Notes: generated by a model from the sequence alone, not told the origin. 64,000 nucleotides of DNA from Halostella litorea (GCF_004785955.1 NZ_ML214300.1:761789-825788); one strand, 5' to 3'. Counted from the stretch's first letter, positions 1 to 9,184 are shown. Program-made: numbers and translations.

Positions 1-596
1 ACACGACGACTGACACCACCACCGACACGACGACTGACACCACCACCGACACGACGACTGACACCACCACCGACACGACGACTGACACCACCACCGACAC
101 GACGACTGACACCACCACCGACACGACTACGACCACCGACACGACTACGACCACCGACACGACGACGCCGAACCTCGCAGCGATAAGTTACGTCGCGTTC
201 TGCGTCGAGGGCGAGAAGGGCCCCGGTAACGATCCGTGCCCCGACGGGGAACGGCAACTCGTGCGGTTCCAAGAGGGAGGCGGCTCCTTCAGCCCCGAAG
301 GCGGCGACAGCCAGGGAGTCTCCGTGACGGTCACGGACACGAAGGACAACGGCGAACCGATCGAAGTGTCGTGGACCTCCAACCAGGAGATATCAAGCGT
401 CATCGTCAAGTCGTCGACCGACACCTGCCAATACGAAGGCGGTACGTCGGGAACGGCCGGGTCCTGCGGCCCGCCGCAGGGACAGCAGGAGAACGTCGAA
501 CCGAGCACGCAGGGCAGTTCGATCGACCTCGGTAACTACGTCGCTCCGCTGGGGATCGTCGCGTTCGGGGTCGCGGCCTTCCGGCGATACCGGTAA
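1..596 (+). CDS. C-terminal part of a Thr/Asp-repeat surface protein (partial)
   Basis: The frame is open from the first complete codon at base 3 to the TAA at 594-596, giving about 197 residues; the start lies outside the window. The visible part opens with a low-complexity stalk of TTTD units, then a domain of about 110 residues with four Cys (FCVEG, DPCPDG, DTCQYE, GSCGPP) that could form two disulfides, and ends in a hydrophobic stretch (YVAPLGIVAFGVAAF) followed by RRYR. A Thr-rich stalk with a C-terminal membrane anchor is typical of haloarchaeal cell-surface proteins, where the Thr would be O-glycosylated; that role is inferred. The tail lacks the PGF motif of archaeosortase substrates. 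A glycosyltransferase gene follows on the same strand. The ligand or function of the Cys domain is unknown. Confidence 0.75.
   Translation, partial: TTTDTTTDTTTDTTTDTTTDTTTDTTTDTTTDTTTDTTTDTTTTTDTTTTTDTTTPNLAAISYVAFCVEGEKGPGNDPCPDGERQLVRFQEGGGSFSPEGGDSQGVSVTVTDTKDNGEPIEVSWTSNQEISSVIVKSSTDTCQYEGGTSGTAGSCGPPQGQQENVEPSTQGSSIDLGNYVAPLGIVAFGVAAFRRYR
3..158 (+). repeat. Tandem coding repeat, five 24-base and two 18-base units
   Basis: Five identical 24-base units (3-26, 27-50, 51-74, 75-98, 99-122) encode TTTDTTTD, and two identical 18-base units (123-140, 141-158) encode TTTTTD. The array runs off the left edge, so the full copy number is not visible. The identity at the nucleotide level, including third positions, suggests recent expansion by slippage or recombination rather than old protein-level selection. 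Confidence 0.9.
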
Positions 597-627
597 CCCG
601 ACTGCCGTCCTCGGACCGGAGTGCCCA

Positions 628-656
628 CCCGTCCGGCGCAAACGGACGGGATTTTT
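628..656 (+). terminator. Hairpin plus T-run, overlapping the next gene's TATA box
   Basis: Eight-base perfect arms CCCGTCCG (628-635) and CGGACGGG (643-650) with a 7-base loop are followed by TTTTT at 652-656. This looks like a bacterial-style intrinsic terminator 30 bases after the surface-protein stop. The same T-run is the TATA-like element (TTTTTAA, 652-658) 26-32 bases before the glycosyltransferase ATG at 684, so terminator and promoter appear to share bases. Confidence 0.5.
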
Positions 657-683
657 AACGGCCCCCTGCGTCACCTCCGGCAA

Positions 684-1751
684 ATGCGGATCGCGGTCGT
701 GACGCTGGAGACGTGGCACCGCCGGGAGAGCCCGGCGCTCCGGCGGCTACAGTTCGTCGCCGAGGGGCTGGCCGAGCGGGGGCACGACGTCCACGTCCTC
801 TGCGAGAAGTGGTGGTCGGAGCCGGAGCACCGCCACGAGGTCGGCGGGGTCACGTACCACGGCACCGTCGTCGGCACGGAGGCGGGCACGTCGTTTCTCG
901 TCCGGTTGCCGTTCGTCCTGCGGAGGGTCGACCCGGACGTGGTCCACGCGGGCGCGGTGCCGCCGTCGCAGGTCGCCGCCGCGAGCGTCGGCGCGTCGCT
1001 GTCGCGGTGTCCCCTCGTCGCCGAGTGGTACGGCGAGGACGAACTGACCGCGGGGAGCGAGCGGACCCGGCGGTGGGCGCTCACCCGACCCGACGCCGTC
1101 GTGACGCCCTCCCGGACGGTGAAGACGTGGGCGCGGGGGGCCGGCGCGGACGGCGACGACGTCGCGGTGATCCCGGACGCGGTCGACTTCGACCGGATCC
1201 GGGCGACGCCGCCGGGCGACGGCGGCAGCGTCGTGTACGCGCGCCGCCTCGACGAGGGCGCGAACCTGGAGAGCCTCCTGCTCGCGCTGGCCGAGTTGCG
1301 GGACCGCGACTGGACGGCGACGGTGATCGGCGACGGGCCGGAGCGGGCGGCGTACGAGCAGCAGGCCCGCAACCTGCGGATCGACGGCCGGGTGAACTTC
1401 GTCGGCGAGTGCGACCGCGACGAGCGGATCGCCGTCTACCGCGACGCCCACGTGTTCGCCCAGACGGCGACGCGCTGTGCGTTCCCGACCGAACTGGCGT
1501 GGGCGCTCGCCGCGGGCTGTGTCGGCATCGTCGAGTACCACGCCGACTCCAGCGCGCACGAACTGGTCGAGAACCGCGAACGGGGGTTCCGGACGACGAG
1601 CGAGCAGGAACTGGCCGACGCCATCGTCGACGCGGGCGACCTGGCGCGCCTCGACGTCGACGAGTCGTTCGCCGACTTCGACCGCCGTCAGGTGCTGGAG
1701 TCGTACCTCGACCGCTACCGCGCGCTGCGGGAGGAAGCGGGGCTGTTCTGA
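684..1751 (+). CDS. Glycosyltransferase family 4 (GT-B fold)
   Basis: The 355-residue protein begins MRIAVVTLETWHRRESP and has the two-Rossmann layout of GT4 enzymes: an N-terminal acceptor half, then the donor half with IPDAVDFDRI, VVYARRLDEGANLESLL, VIGDGPERAAYE and a terminal ELAWALAAGCVGIVEY...HELVENRERGF block that binds the nucleotide-sugar. It should move a sugar from an NDP-sugar to a lipid or protein acceptor at the cytoplasmic face of the membrane; the sugar is unknown. An in-frame ATG exists at 621, but the TATA-like TTTTTAA at 652-658 fits a leaderless start at 684. The gene next to a Thr-rich surface protein suggests a role in cell-surface glycosylation, which is inference. Confidence 0.88.
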   Translation: MRIAVVTLETWHRRESPALRRLQFVAEGLAERGHDVHVLCEKWWSEPEHRHEVGGVTYHGTVVGTEAGTSFLVRLPFVLRRVDPDVVHAGAVPPSQVAAASVGASLSRCPLVAEWYGEDELTAGSERTRRWALTRPDAVVTPSRTVKTWARGAGADGDDVAVIPDAVDFDRIRATPPGDGGSVVYARRLDEGANLESLLLALAELRDRDWTATVIGDGPERAAYEQQARNLRIDGRVNFVGECDRDERIAVYRDAHVFAQTATRCAFPTELAWALAAGCVGIVEYHADSSAHELVENRERGFRTTSEQELADAIVDAGDLARLDVDESFADFDRRQVLESYLDRYRALREEAGLF

Positions 1752-1772
1752 GAACGGGACCCGTCGGGGAGC

Positions 1773-4208
1773 CTACCGACCGTCGCCGTCGGTCGTCGCG
1801 TCGGTGACCCGCACCGCCGCGACGTTCTCGGCGACATCGTGGACCCGGACCACGTCGGCACCGCGGTCGGCCGCCAGCGCCGTCGCGGCGACGGTCGCGT
1901 CGCCGCGCTCGCCGTGCTCGTAGCCGGCGCGTGCGAACATGGACTTGTGGGAGTGGCCGATCATGACGGGGCAGCCGAGCGCCCGCAGTTCGTCGGCGCG
2001 GTCGAGCAGTTCGAAGCTCTCGGCGGCGGACTTCGCGAAGCCGAGCCCGGGGTCGACCAGTATCTGCTCGCGGTCCAGCCCGGCCTTCTCGGCCAGCAGG
2101 ACGCGCTCCCGCAGTTCCGCGATGACGTCCTCGACCACGTCGTCGTACTCCACGTCGGCGGTCGGGTCGACCGGCGCGTCCCGGCTGTGCATCACGACCA
2201 GCGGCGCGTCGTGGTCGGCAGCGACGAAGCGCATCTCGGGGTCGGCGAGGCCGGTGACGTCGTTGACGACGTCCGCGCCCGCGTCCAGCGTCGCCTCGGC
2301 GACGGCCGCCCGGCGCGTGTCGACGGAGATCATCGCGTCGACGTCGGCGATCGCTTCGACGACGGGGACGACGCGCTCCAGTTCTTCCTCGACCGGCACC
2401 GGGTCCGCGCCGGGGCGGGTGCTCTCGCCGCCCACGTCGACGATGTCGGCCCTGTTCTCGACCATCTCCTCGGCGCGGCGGACGGCGTCCTCGACGCGGT
2501 CGTACTCGCCGCCGTCGTGGAACGAGTCGGGCGTGACGTTGAGGATGCCCATCACCGCGGTGCCGTCCGTCCACGGGTAGTCGCCGCCGTCGGCGCGTCC
2601 CCCGAGGTCCAGCGCGTCGCGGATCCGGTCGGCGACGGTCGGGAGGCCGTGGGGGCGGTCGTCGAGCGCGTCGACGAGCGCCTCGAACTGCGCGAGCGTC
2701 CCGGACAGCACGGCGTCGACGACGCGGCCGTCGTCGCTCCCCGCGGCCAGCCCCGAGACGGCGCAGTCGCCGCCGAGCGACGGCAGTTCCTCCCGGAGCG
2801 CGTGGGCCTGCCGGCGCTGGACGCGGAGCTTCAGCGTCCGGTGGACGCCGTCGGCCGCCAGCCGCCGGACCGCCGGCTCGGGGACGTTCGCGCTCTCCAG
2901 CGCCCCGCGGGCGTCGGCCCGGTCGCGGACCGTCTTGGGGACCGGCGCGTTGGTCCACCGCGACCGGGCCTCCGCGACGGCGTACAGCGAGCCGGTCACG
3001 ACCACCAGGTCGTCGGGGCCGGCGTCGGCGAGCGCGGCGTCGACGGCGTCGGCGACGGCGTCGCGCGTCCGGACCGATCCGGCCCCGGCGCGGTCGAACA
3101 CCGTGGCCAGCACGTCCGCGTCCTCGGCGCGTGACAGCGCCGGGCGGCAGGCCGTCACCGCGTCCGGCGTCGGCAGCGCGGCGGCCATCCCGCGGTGGTC
3201 CTTCTCGTGCATCGCGCCGACCACGAGGCGGAGGTCGTCGTAGTCGAACTCCGCGAGCGTCTCGGCGAGGCGCTCGCAGGCGGCGGGGTTGTGCGCGCCG
3301 TCGAGGACGACCGTCGGCGACGCGCCGATCACCTCGAACCGGCCGGGCCAGTGGGCGCTCCGGAGGCCGCGGGCGATGGTCCCCTCGTCGACCCCCGCGA
3401 CCTGCCGGGCGAGCACGGCGGCGATGCCGGCGTTGGTCGCCTGATGCGCGCCCAGTGTCGGGAGCCGCGTCTCGACCCCCCAGTCCGGGCCGTCGAGCGC
3501 GACGCTCGCCTCGGCGTGGTTCGTCCGGCCCCCGTACGTGGCGGTCACGTCGGCGTCTTCCTCGCCGACGGTGACCACGTCGCCGGCCTGCTCCCGGACG
3601 GCGGCCAGCGCCTCGCCGGTCGTCCCGGTCACGAGCGGCGCGTCGTCCGGCGCGACGTGGGCCTTGTCGCGGCCGATCTCGGCGACCGTGTCGCCGAGGA
3701 CGCTCGTGTGCTCCAGCGAGACGGTCGTAACCGCGCTGGCGACGGGGTCGACGGCGCTCGTCGCGTCCAGTTTGCCGCCGATCCCCACCTCCAGCACGGC
3801 GACGTCGACGTCCCGGCGGGCGAACTGCCACACCGCGAGCGCCGTCATCGTCTCGAAGAACGTCGGCGGCTCGCCGTCGGCCGCCCGGTCGACGACGTAC
3901 GGGCGGACCGCGTCGACGAACTCGGCGACGGCCGACTCGGGGACCATCCGGCCGTCGACCCGGACGCGCTCGCGGAGGTCCTCGAAGTGCGGCGAGGTGT
4001 AGAGTCCGACGGACAGCCCGGCCTCCCGCAGGACCGACTCGACCATCCGCGCGGTGCTGCCCTTCCCGTTCGAGCCCGCGACTTGGACGAACCGCGGGCG
4101 GTCGTCGACGTCGAGGTGGGCGAGCAGGTCCGCGGTCGACTCGGTCCCCGGGCGCGGGCCGAACCGCCGCAGGTCGTAGAGGAAGTTCGCCGCCTCGTGA
4201 TACTCCAT
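1773..4208 (-). CDS. folCP: Fused dihydrofolate/folylpolyglutamate synthase and dihydropteroate synthase
   Basis: One 811-residue protein carries two folate enzymes. Residues 1 to about 420 are FolC, a Mur-ligase-type ATPase, with P-loop AGSNGKGST (44-52) and the DGAHNPAA motif; it adds glutamate to dihydropteroate or folate. Residues from about 548 are FolP with VMGILNVTPDSFHDGG (Met553 in the motif) and DVGGESTRPG; it joins p-aminobenzoate to the pterin pyrophosphate. About 110 residues between them belong to neither core and hold an Arg-rich stretch. This fusion is known in haloarchaea. Two consecutive pathway steps are thus on one chain. The start at ATG 4208 aligns with the usual FolC N-terminus (MEYHEAANFLYDL). 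It lies next to purine genes that consume formyl-folates. Confidence 0.95.
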   Translation of the reverse strand: MEYHEAANFLYDLRRFGPRPGTESTADLLAHLDVDDRPRFVQVAGSNGKGSTARMVESVLREAGLSVGLYTSPHFEDLRERVRVDGRMVPESAVAEFVDAVRPYVVDRAADGEPPTFFETMTALAVWQFARRDVDVAVLEVGIGGKLDATSAVDPVASAVTTVSLEHTSVLGDTVAEIGRDKAHVAPDDAPLVTGTTGEALAAVREQAGDVVTVGEEDADVTATYGGRTNHAEASVALDGPDWGVETRLPTLGAHQATNAGIAAVLARQVAGVDEGTIARGLRSAHWPGRFEVIGASPTVVLDGAHNPAACERLAETLAEFDYDDLRLVVGAMHEKDHRGMAAALPTPDAVTACRPALSRAEDADVLATVFDRAGAGSVRTRDAVADAVDAALADAGPDDLVVVTGSLYAVAEARSRWTNAPVPKTVRDRADARGALESANVPEPAVRRLAADGVHRTLKLRVQRRQAHALREELPSLGGDCAVSGLAAGSDDGRVVDAVLSGTLAQFEALVDALDDRPHGLPTVADRIRDALDLGGRADGGDYPWTDGTAVMGILNVTPDSFHDGGEYDRVEDAVRRAEEMVENRADIVDVGGESTRPGADPVPVEEELERVVPVVEAIADVDAMISVDTRRAAVAEATLDAGADVVNDVTGLADPEMRFVAADHDAPLVVMHSRDAPVDPTADVEYDDVVEDVIAELRERVLLAEKAGLDREQILVDPGLGFAKSAAESFELLDRADELRALGCPVMIGHSHKSMFARAGYEHGERGDATVAATALAADRGADVVRVHDVAENVAAVRVTDATTDGDGR

Positions 4209-4279
4209 ACCTGCGACGTGGGGTTCCCCCGCGCTTTAGCCCTTCGAAACCCGGAGTGGGGGCGGCCCTCGCGCGGCCG

Positions 4280-5893
4280 TCAGTCGTGCCGGAACGCCCG
4301 GCTGCCGGTGAAGGCCATCGCGATGTCGTGCTCGTCGCAGGCGGCGATCACGTCGTCGTCGTTGACCGACCCGCCCGGCTGGATGACGGCCTCGATGCCG
4401 GCCTCGGCCGCGGCCTCGATGGCGTCCGGGAACGGGAAGAAGGCGTCGGAGGCCATCACCGCGCCGTCGGCGGACTTGCCCTCGGCGTCGCTCTCGGCTT
4501 TCATCTTCGCTATCTCGACGGCGTCCACGCGGGACACCTGCCCCGCACCGACGCCGACCGTCTCCGTGCCCGTCGCAAAGAGGATGGCGTTGGACTTGAC
4601 GTGCTTTATCGTCCGCCAGGCGAACAGCATCGACTCGACCTGCTCGTCGGTCGGTTCGCGCTCCGTGACGACCTCCAGGTCGTCGGCGGTCGGGGCCTGC
4701 CGGTCGCGCTCCTGGACGAGCGTCCCGCCGACGAGGTCCTTCTCCGTGTGGGTCTCGGCGGGGGCGTCGAGCGATCCCACGTCGAGCACCCGCAAATTGT
4801 CCTTCTCGAACAGCGCCGCGAGCGCGTCGTCGGTGTACCCCGGAGCGACGACGACCTCCTTGAACGAGTCGGCGACGCGCTCGGCGGTGGCGGCGTCGCA
4901 CTCGCGGTTGAGGGCGACGATACCGCCGAACGCGCTCTTGGCGTCGGTCGACAGCGCGTCGGCGTAGGCGGCTTCGAGCGTCTCGGCGGTGGCACAGCCC
5001 GCCGGGTTCGTGTGCTTGATGACGGCCGCCGCGGGGCGGTCGAACTCCTTGACGAGCGACAGCGCGGCGTCGGCGTCGTTGTAGTTGTTGTAGGACAGCG
5101 CCTTCGCGCCCTCGTTCAACTGCGGCGCGCCGACGACGGTGGCCGCCTCGCTGGCCCGGTCGGCGTACAGCGCGGCGTCCTGGTGGGGGTTCTCGCCGTA
5201 ACGCAGGTCGGCCGCGCGGTCGGCGGTCGTCACGCGGCGCGCGGGCAGGTCCGCGGCCTCGTCGCCCTCGACGCTGACGACGCCGGCCTCGCGGTCCACG
5301 TCGACGCGGCCCTCGGCGAACCACTCGACTGCCCGCGGGTACGCCTTGAACTCCCCCTGGTACAGCACGCGCTCCTTCAGGTCGTCGGCGTCGTCGCCCT
5401 CGTACACCGGAACCGGCTCCTGCGTGACGACGGGGCCGGCGTCGACCAGGTCCTCGACGACCTCGCCGTCCTCGTCGGTGGCGTCCGTGACGACGTGGAC
5501 GGTGCAGCCGGTGACGTCGACGCCCGCGTCGAGCGCGTCGCCCCAGGCGTCCGTGCCCGGGAACGACGGCAGCAGCGACGGGTGGACGTTCAGCGTCGTC
5601 GGCGCGCCGTCGAGGAACTCGTCCGAGAGGATGCGCATGTAACCGTCGAGACAGACCAGGTCGGCGTCGTAGCCGTCCAGCGCCGCGACGACGCGCTCCT
5701 CGTGGTCGCGGCGGCCCTCGCCGTCCGCGCGTTCGACGACCTCCGTCGGGATCCCGCGCTTTTCCGCCTCGTCGAGGACCGGCGCGTCGGCGTCGTTGGT
5801 CAGGACGACGGCCAGATCGGCACCGCCCGGCGACTCGTCGGCGACGTGCATCAGGTTGCGGCCGCGGTTGCTGGCGAGGCCTGCGATCTCCAT
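4280..5893 (-). CDS. purNH: Fused GAR formyltransferase (PurN) and AICAR formyltransferase
   Basis: The 537-residue chain starts MEIAGLASNRGRNLMHV (ATG 5893), the PurN N-terminus, with the PurN-type block NVHPSLLPSFPG. From about residue 231 (RYGENPHQDAALY) the AICAR transformylase part of PurH follows, with the catalytic Lys-His pair in VIKHTNPAG. The IMP cyclohydrolase (MGS-like) domain of bacterial PurH is missing; archaea generally use PurO for that step. Both halves are formyl-tetrahydrofolate-dependent steps of purine synthesis (steps 3 and 9). This arrangement is known in haloarchaea. The gene is divergent from purB and downstream of no other gene on its strand. Confidence 0.94.
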   Translation of the reverse strand: MEIAGLASNRGRNLMHVADESPGGADLAVVLTNDADAPVLDEAEKRGIPTEVVERADGEGRRDHEERVVAALDGYDADLVCLDGYMRILSDEFLDGAPTTLNVHPSLLPSFPGTDAWGDALDAGVDVTGCTVHVVTDATDEDGEVVEDLVDAGPVVTQEPVPVYEGDDADDLKERVLYQGEFKAYPRAVEWFAEGRVDVDREAGVVSVEGDEAADLPARRVTTADRAADLRYGENPHQDAALYADRASEAATVVGAPQLNEGAKALSYNNYNDADAALSLVKEFDRPAAAVIKHTNPAGCATAETLEAAYADALSTDAKSAFGGIVALNRECDAATAERVADSFKEVVVAPGYTDDALAALFEKDNLRVLDVGSLDAPAETHTEKDLVGGTLVQERDRQAPTADDLEVVTEREPTDEQVESMLFAWRTIKHVKSNAILFATGTETVGVGAGQVSRVDAVEIAKMKAESDAEGKSADGAVMASDAFFPFPDAIEAAAEAGIEAVIQPGGSVNDDDVIAACDEHDIAMAFTGSRAFRHD

Positions 5894-6061
5894 ACCTCGA
5901 CTCCGGCACGCGGCTGGCAAAGTAGTTGCGGTCCGCGGCGGGTTTGTATCCATGTTCGTGTATAGTATAGCCAGTATTTCGACGATAGTTCCCGTTACTA
6001 TCCACGTCTGTGCCTTCAGGCATCCGGTAGCCTTTTTGCCCGCGGCGCGGGACGCTCGTGC
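5894..6061. promoter_or_regulatory. Divergent promoter region between purNH and purB
   Basis: This 168-base gap is much richer in A+T than its surroundings (for example TATAGTATAGCCAGTATTT near 5962-5980) and separates two divergently read purine genes. On the plus strand a T-rich element (GTAGCCTTTTTG, about 6027-6038) lies about 27 bases before the purB ATG. A shared purine regulator could act here, but no clear palindrome was found. Confidence 0.5.
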
Positions 6062-7453
6062 ATGACCGAATCCCTGCACGCCGTGTCGCCGCTCGACGGG
6101 CGCTACGCGTCCCGGACCGCGCCGCTGGCCCCGTACGCGAGCGAGGCCGCGCTGATGCGGGCGCGGGTGCGCGTCGAGGTGGAGTACCTCGTCGCGCTGG
6201 CCGACCTCGACGCGACGCCGCTGGCACTCGACACCGCGGCGCGCCAGACCCTGCGGGCGCTGTACAAGGACTTCGCGGAGGAGGACGCCCGCCTCGTGAA
6301 GAAGTTGGAGACGGAGGGGTACGGCGAGTACGAGGCGACCAACCACGACGTGAAGGCCGTCGAGTACTACATCCGCCACCACCTGCCCGACGACATGGCG
6401 GACGTCGTCCCGTGGATCCACTTCGGGCTGACCAGCGAGGACGTGAACAACCTCGCGCACCGCCTGCTCGTCGGCCCGGCCGTCGAGGAGGTGCTGCTCG
6501 GCGAACTGCGGGACGTGCGCGACACGCTGGTCGACATGGCCCGCGAGCACCGCGACCTCCCGATGCTCGCCCGGACCCACGGCCAGCCCGCGACGCCGAC
6601 GACGTTCGGCAAGGAGATGGCCGTCTACGCCGCCCGCCTCGGCCGCGCGACGGGCCGCATCCGGCGCGCGCTCGACGGGATCACCGGGAAGCTCGGCGGC
6701 GCGAGCGGGACGTTCGCCGCCCACGACGCCGCGCTCCCGGAAGTCGACTGGCGGGCCTTCGCCCGCGAGTTCGTGACCGGGCTCGGCATGGAGTACGCGC
6801 CGCTGACGACGCAGGTCAACCCCTGCGACGACCTCGCGGAGCTGTTCGACGCGCTGCGGGGCGCGAACAACGTCCTCCTCGACCTGGACCGGGACGTCTG
6901 GCTGTACGTGAGCGACCGCTACCTCGGCCAAGAAGCGACGGAGGGCGAGACGGGGTCGTCGACGATGCCCCACAAGGTCAACCCGATCGACTTCGAGAAC
7001 AGCGAGGGGAACCTCTCGAAGGCAAACAGCGACCTGACGTTCCTCGCGGACTACATCACGACGTCGCGGCTGCAGCGGGACCTCTCGGACTCGACCGTCA
7101 AGCGCAACATCGGCGCGGCGCTTGCCCACTGTCTGATCGGCTACACCAAGACCGCCGACGGCCTCGACAAGGTCGTCCCCAACGAGCAGGTGATGCGCGA
7201 CGACCTGCGGGCGACCCCGGAGGTCATCGGGGAAGCCGTCCAGACGATCCTCCGCCGCGAGGGCCACGGGGACGCCTACGAGCGCGTGAAGGCGCTCACC
7301 CGCGGGCAGGACGTGTCGATCGAGGACTTCCGGGACCTGTTCGACGACCTCGACGTGGACGCGGAAACCCGGGCGGATCTGCGTGCGCTCTCGCCGGAGA
7401 CGTACGTCGGCGTGGCCGACGCGCTCGTCGACGACGTCGACGTCGACCGGTAG
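6062..7453 (+). CDS. purB: Adenylosuccinate lyase
   Basis: The 463-residue protein cleaves fumarate from SAICAR and from adenylosuccinate, serving both IMP and AMP synthesis. It starts MTESLHAVSPLDGRYASRT, the standard PurB N-terminus, and carries the fumarase/aspartase-superfamily signature GSSTMPHKVNP at about residues 298-308, on the mobile loop with the catalytic Ser. ARTHGQPATPTTFGKE matches the conserved His-containing active-site block. Length is normal for the family. The enzyme works as a cytoplasmic homotetramer. Its divergent neighbour purNH makes the AICAR-derived product in the same pathway. Confidence 0.97.
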   Translation: MTESLHAVSPLDGRYASRTAPLAPYASEAALMRARVRVEVEYLVALADLDATPLALDTAARQTLRALYKDFAEEDARLVKKLETEGYGEYEATNHDVKAVEYYIRHHLPDDMADVVPWIHFGLTSEDVNNLAHRLLVGPAVEEVLLGELRDVRDTLVDMAREHRDLPMLARTHGQPATPTTFGKEMAVYAARLGRATGRIRRALDGITGKLGGASGTFAAHDAALPEVDWRAFAREFVTGLGMEYAPLTTQVNPCDDLAELFDALRGANNVLLDLDRDVWLYVSDRYLGQEATEGETGSSTMPHKVNPIDFENSEGNLSKANSDLTFLADYITTSRLQRDLSDSTVKRNIGAALAHCLIGYTKTADGLDKVVPNEQVMRDDLRATPEVIGEAVQTILRREGHGDAYERVKALTRGQDVSIEDFRDLFDDLDVDAETRADLRALSPETYVGVADALVDDVDVDR

Positions 7454-7482
7454 AGCGCCGCTGCCCGCCCAATCCCCACGCC

Positions 7483-8268
7483 TCACACGTCCCGCCGCCG
7501 GAACCACTCCCGGCTCGCCAGCACGAGGACCGCGGTGCCGGCCAGCAGGACCGCGGCCCCGCCGACGTCGTACGTGCCGTCGACGAGTATCTCGCTCGGG
7601 ACGTAGTACCGCGTCGGCGAGAGCGCGCCGAGCGGTTCGAGGTCGGTGCCGGCGACGACGGACTCGACGAGAAACAGCGCGAACACCGCGCCCGCGGCCG
7701 CCCGCTGGGCTACCGAGGCGCGGTCGACCGCGACGGAGGCGACCAGTCCGATGCCGGCACAGGCCAGCAGGTACGGCACCGAGAGGAGGTGGGCCATCGC
7801 CACGCGCTCCATCGCGACCGACTCGTCGATGGCGAGGGTGGCGACGAACACGACGACCGGCATCGCCGCGTTGGCGACGAACAGCGGGACGCCCAGCGAG
7901 GCGAACTTCTCCAGCACGACGCGGCTCCGCGAGACCGGCATGGAGAGCGTCAGGTCCATCCGCCCGCGCTCCACGTCCGCGGCGATCAGGCCGGCCGCCG
8001 CGTACGCGAAGTAGAGGCCGAGCAGGATCACCCAGGCGAACGCGTACAGCTGGGTGGCGAGAAACCCCTCGATGGTGTTCATCGTCCGGATGTCGAACGC
8101 CTCGCGGACCGCCGGCGGGTACGCCGCGATGAGTTCGTCCAGGTTCGCCGTCGCCGTGATCGAGGGAAACAGCCCGACGTACATCGCCGTGAGCGCGGCG
8201 ATGCCGACGGTCATCGCCAGCGCGCCGGGCAGGCGCTTCCGGCCGTCGTAGCGGGCGAGTTCAAGCAT
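7483..8268 (-). CDS. ABC-2 type transporter permease
   Basis: The 261-residue protein has about six hydrophobic segments, starting with one near residues 17-35 after MLELARYDGRKRLPG, and matches the ABC-2 permease layout of haloarchaeal exporters. Its start overlaps the end of the upstream ATPase gene by 8 bases, so the two are co-translated as one exporter. ABC-2 pairs of this kind in haloarchaea are often involved in drug or lipid export or copper/nitrous-oxide maturation; nothing in the sequence fixes the substrate. Confidence 0.87.
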   Translation of the reverse strand: MLELARYDGRKRLPGALAMTVGIAALTAMYVGLFPSITATANLDELIAAYPPAVREAFDIRTMNTIEGFLATQLYAFAWVILLGLYFAYAAAGLIAADVERGRMDLTLSMPVSRSRVVLEKFASLGVPLFVANAAMPVVVFVATLAIDESVAMERVAMAHLLSVPYLLACAGIGLVASVAVDRASVAQRAAAGAVFALFLVESVVAGTDLEPLGALSPTRYYVPSEILVDGTYDVGGAAVLLAGTAVLVLASREWFRRRDV

Positions 8269-9184
8269 CGTCGTCCCCGTAAAACTGCATGAACACGTCC
8301 TCGAGGGGCGCTTCCTCGACGTCCACCTCCAGCAGGTCGAACCGGTCGAGGAAAGCGACCAGTTCGTTCACGTCGCCGGTGTAGGTGAACGTCACCTCCG
8401 TGACGGTCCCGCCGGCGTCGCGGTCGTCCGGGGCCGCGACGGTCCGGACGGCGACGTCGTGTGCGCCGGCGAGGGTCACGTCGTCGGCCGACACCGACCC
8501 GTCGACCCGCGCGAGCACCGCCTTGCCCGAGCGCCCGAGCAGGTCGGCGACGCGCTCGACGGCCACAATGTGGCCGTCCCTGATGACGCCGACGCGGTCG
8601 CAGAGCCGCCGCACCTCGCTCAGCACGTGCGAGGAGAGGAACACCGTCGTCCCGGCGCGCCGCTCCGCGCGGACGAACTCCTCGAAGCGGCGCTGCATCA
8701 GCGGGTCCAGCCCCGACGTCGGCTCGTCCATCACGACGAGGTCCGGGTCGTGCATGAACGCCTGCACCAGCCCGAGCTTCTGGGCGTTGCCCGTCGAGTA
8801 GTCGCGTATCTCCCGGTCGAGCGGCGGGTCGAACAGGTCGAGCAGTTCCCCGCGGCGCGGGTCGCCCTTGACCGACCCGTGGAGGTCGAGCACCTGCCGC
8901 CCGGTCGCCGTCTCGTCGAACGACGGCGTCGCCGGCAGGTAGCCGACCCGCCGCTTGGCGGCGATCAGTTCGTCCTCCGCCCGCACGTCCGCGCCGAGCA
9001 CCGACGCGGTCCCGTCGGTCGGCGACTGGAACCCCAGCAGCGTGCGGATGGTCGTCGTCTTGCCGGCCCCGTTCGGACCGAGGTAGCCAAACACCTCGCC
9101 CTCGGCCACCTCGAAGGTGACGCCGTCGTTGGCGAGCACCTCGCCGTAGTCCTTCGTGAGGCCGTCGACCGTTATCGCCGCCAT
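8261..9184 (-). CDS. ABC transporter ATP-binding protein
   Basis: The 307-residue ATPase has Walker A GPNGAGKTTT, a signature loop that reads YSTGNAQKLGL (a variant of LSGGQ), Walker B LVVMDEPTSGLDP and the switch His in SSHVLSE. The C-terminal 80 residues form the extra domain usual in ABC-2 exporter ATPases. It energises the permease whose gene overlaps its 3' end. The ATG at 9184 gives the expected N-terminus (MAAITVDGLTKDYGE). Confidence 0.92.
   Translation of the reverse strand: MAAITVDGLTKDYGEVLANDGVTFEVAEGEVFGYLGPNGAGKTTTIRTLLGFQSPTDGTASVLGADVRAEDELIAAKRRVGYLPATPSFDETATGRQVLDLHGSVKGDPRRGELLDLFDPPLDREIRDYSTGNAQKLGLVQAFMHDPDLVVMDEPTSGLDPLMQRRFEEFVRAERRAGTTVFLSSHVLSEVRRLCDRVGVIRDGHIVAVERVADLLGRSGKAVLARVDGSVSADDVTLAGAHDVAVRTVAAPDDRDAGGTVTEVTFTYTGDVNELVAFLDRFDLLEVDVEEAPLEDVFMQFYGDDDA

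Noticed and set aside
3-158. Direct repeats resembling a CRISPR array
   Set aside because: Units are contiguous without spacers and encode TTTD in the open frame of a surface protein.
520-596. PGF-CTERM archaeosortase signal
   Set aside because: The hydrophobic tail is there, but the Pro-Gly-Phe motif is not.
1081-3831. A 916-codon minus-strand frame across the glycosyltransferase and folCP genes
   Set aside because: It is Arg/Gly/Pro-rich with no motif and is a G+C shadow of folCP.
6058-8292. A 744-codon plus-strand frame over purB and the permease
   Set aside because: Out of frame with purB; Arg/Pro-rich; no known domain.
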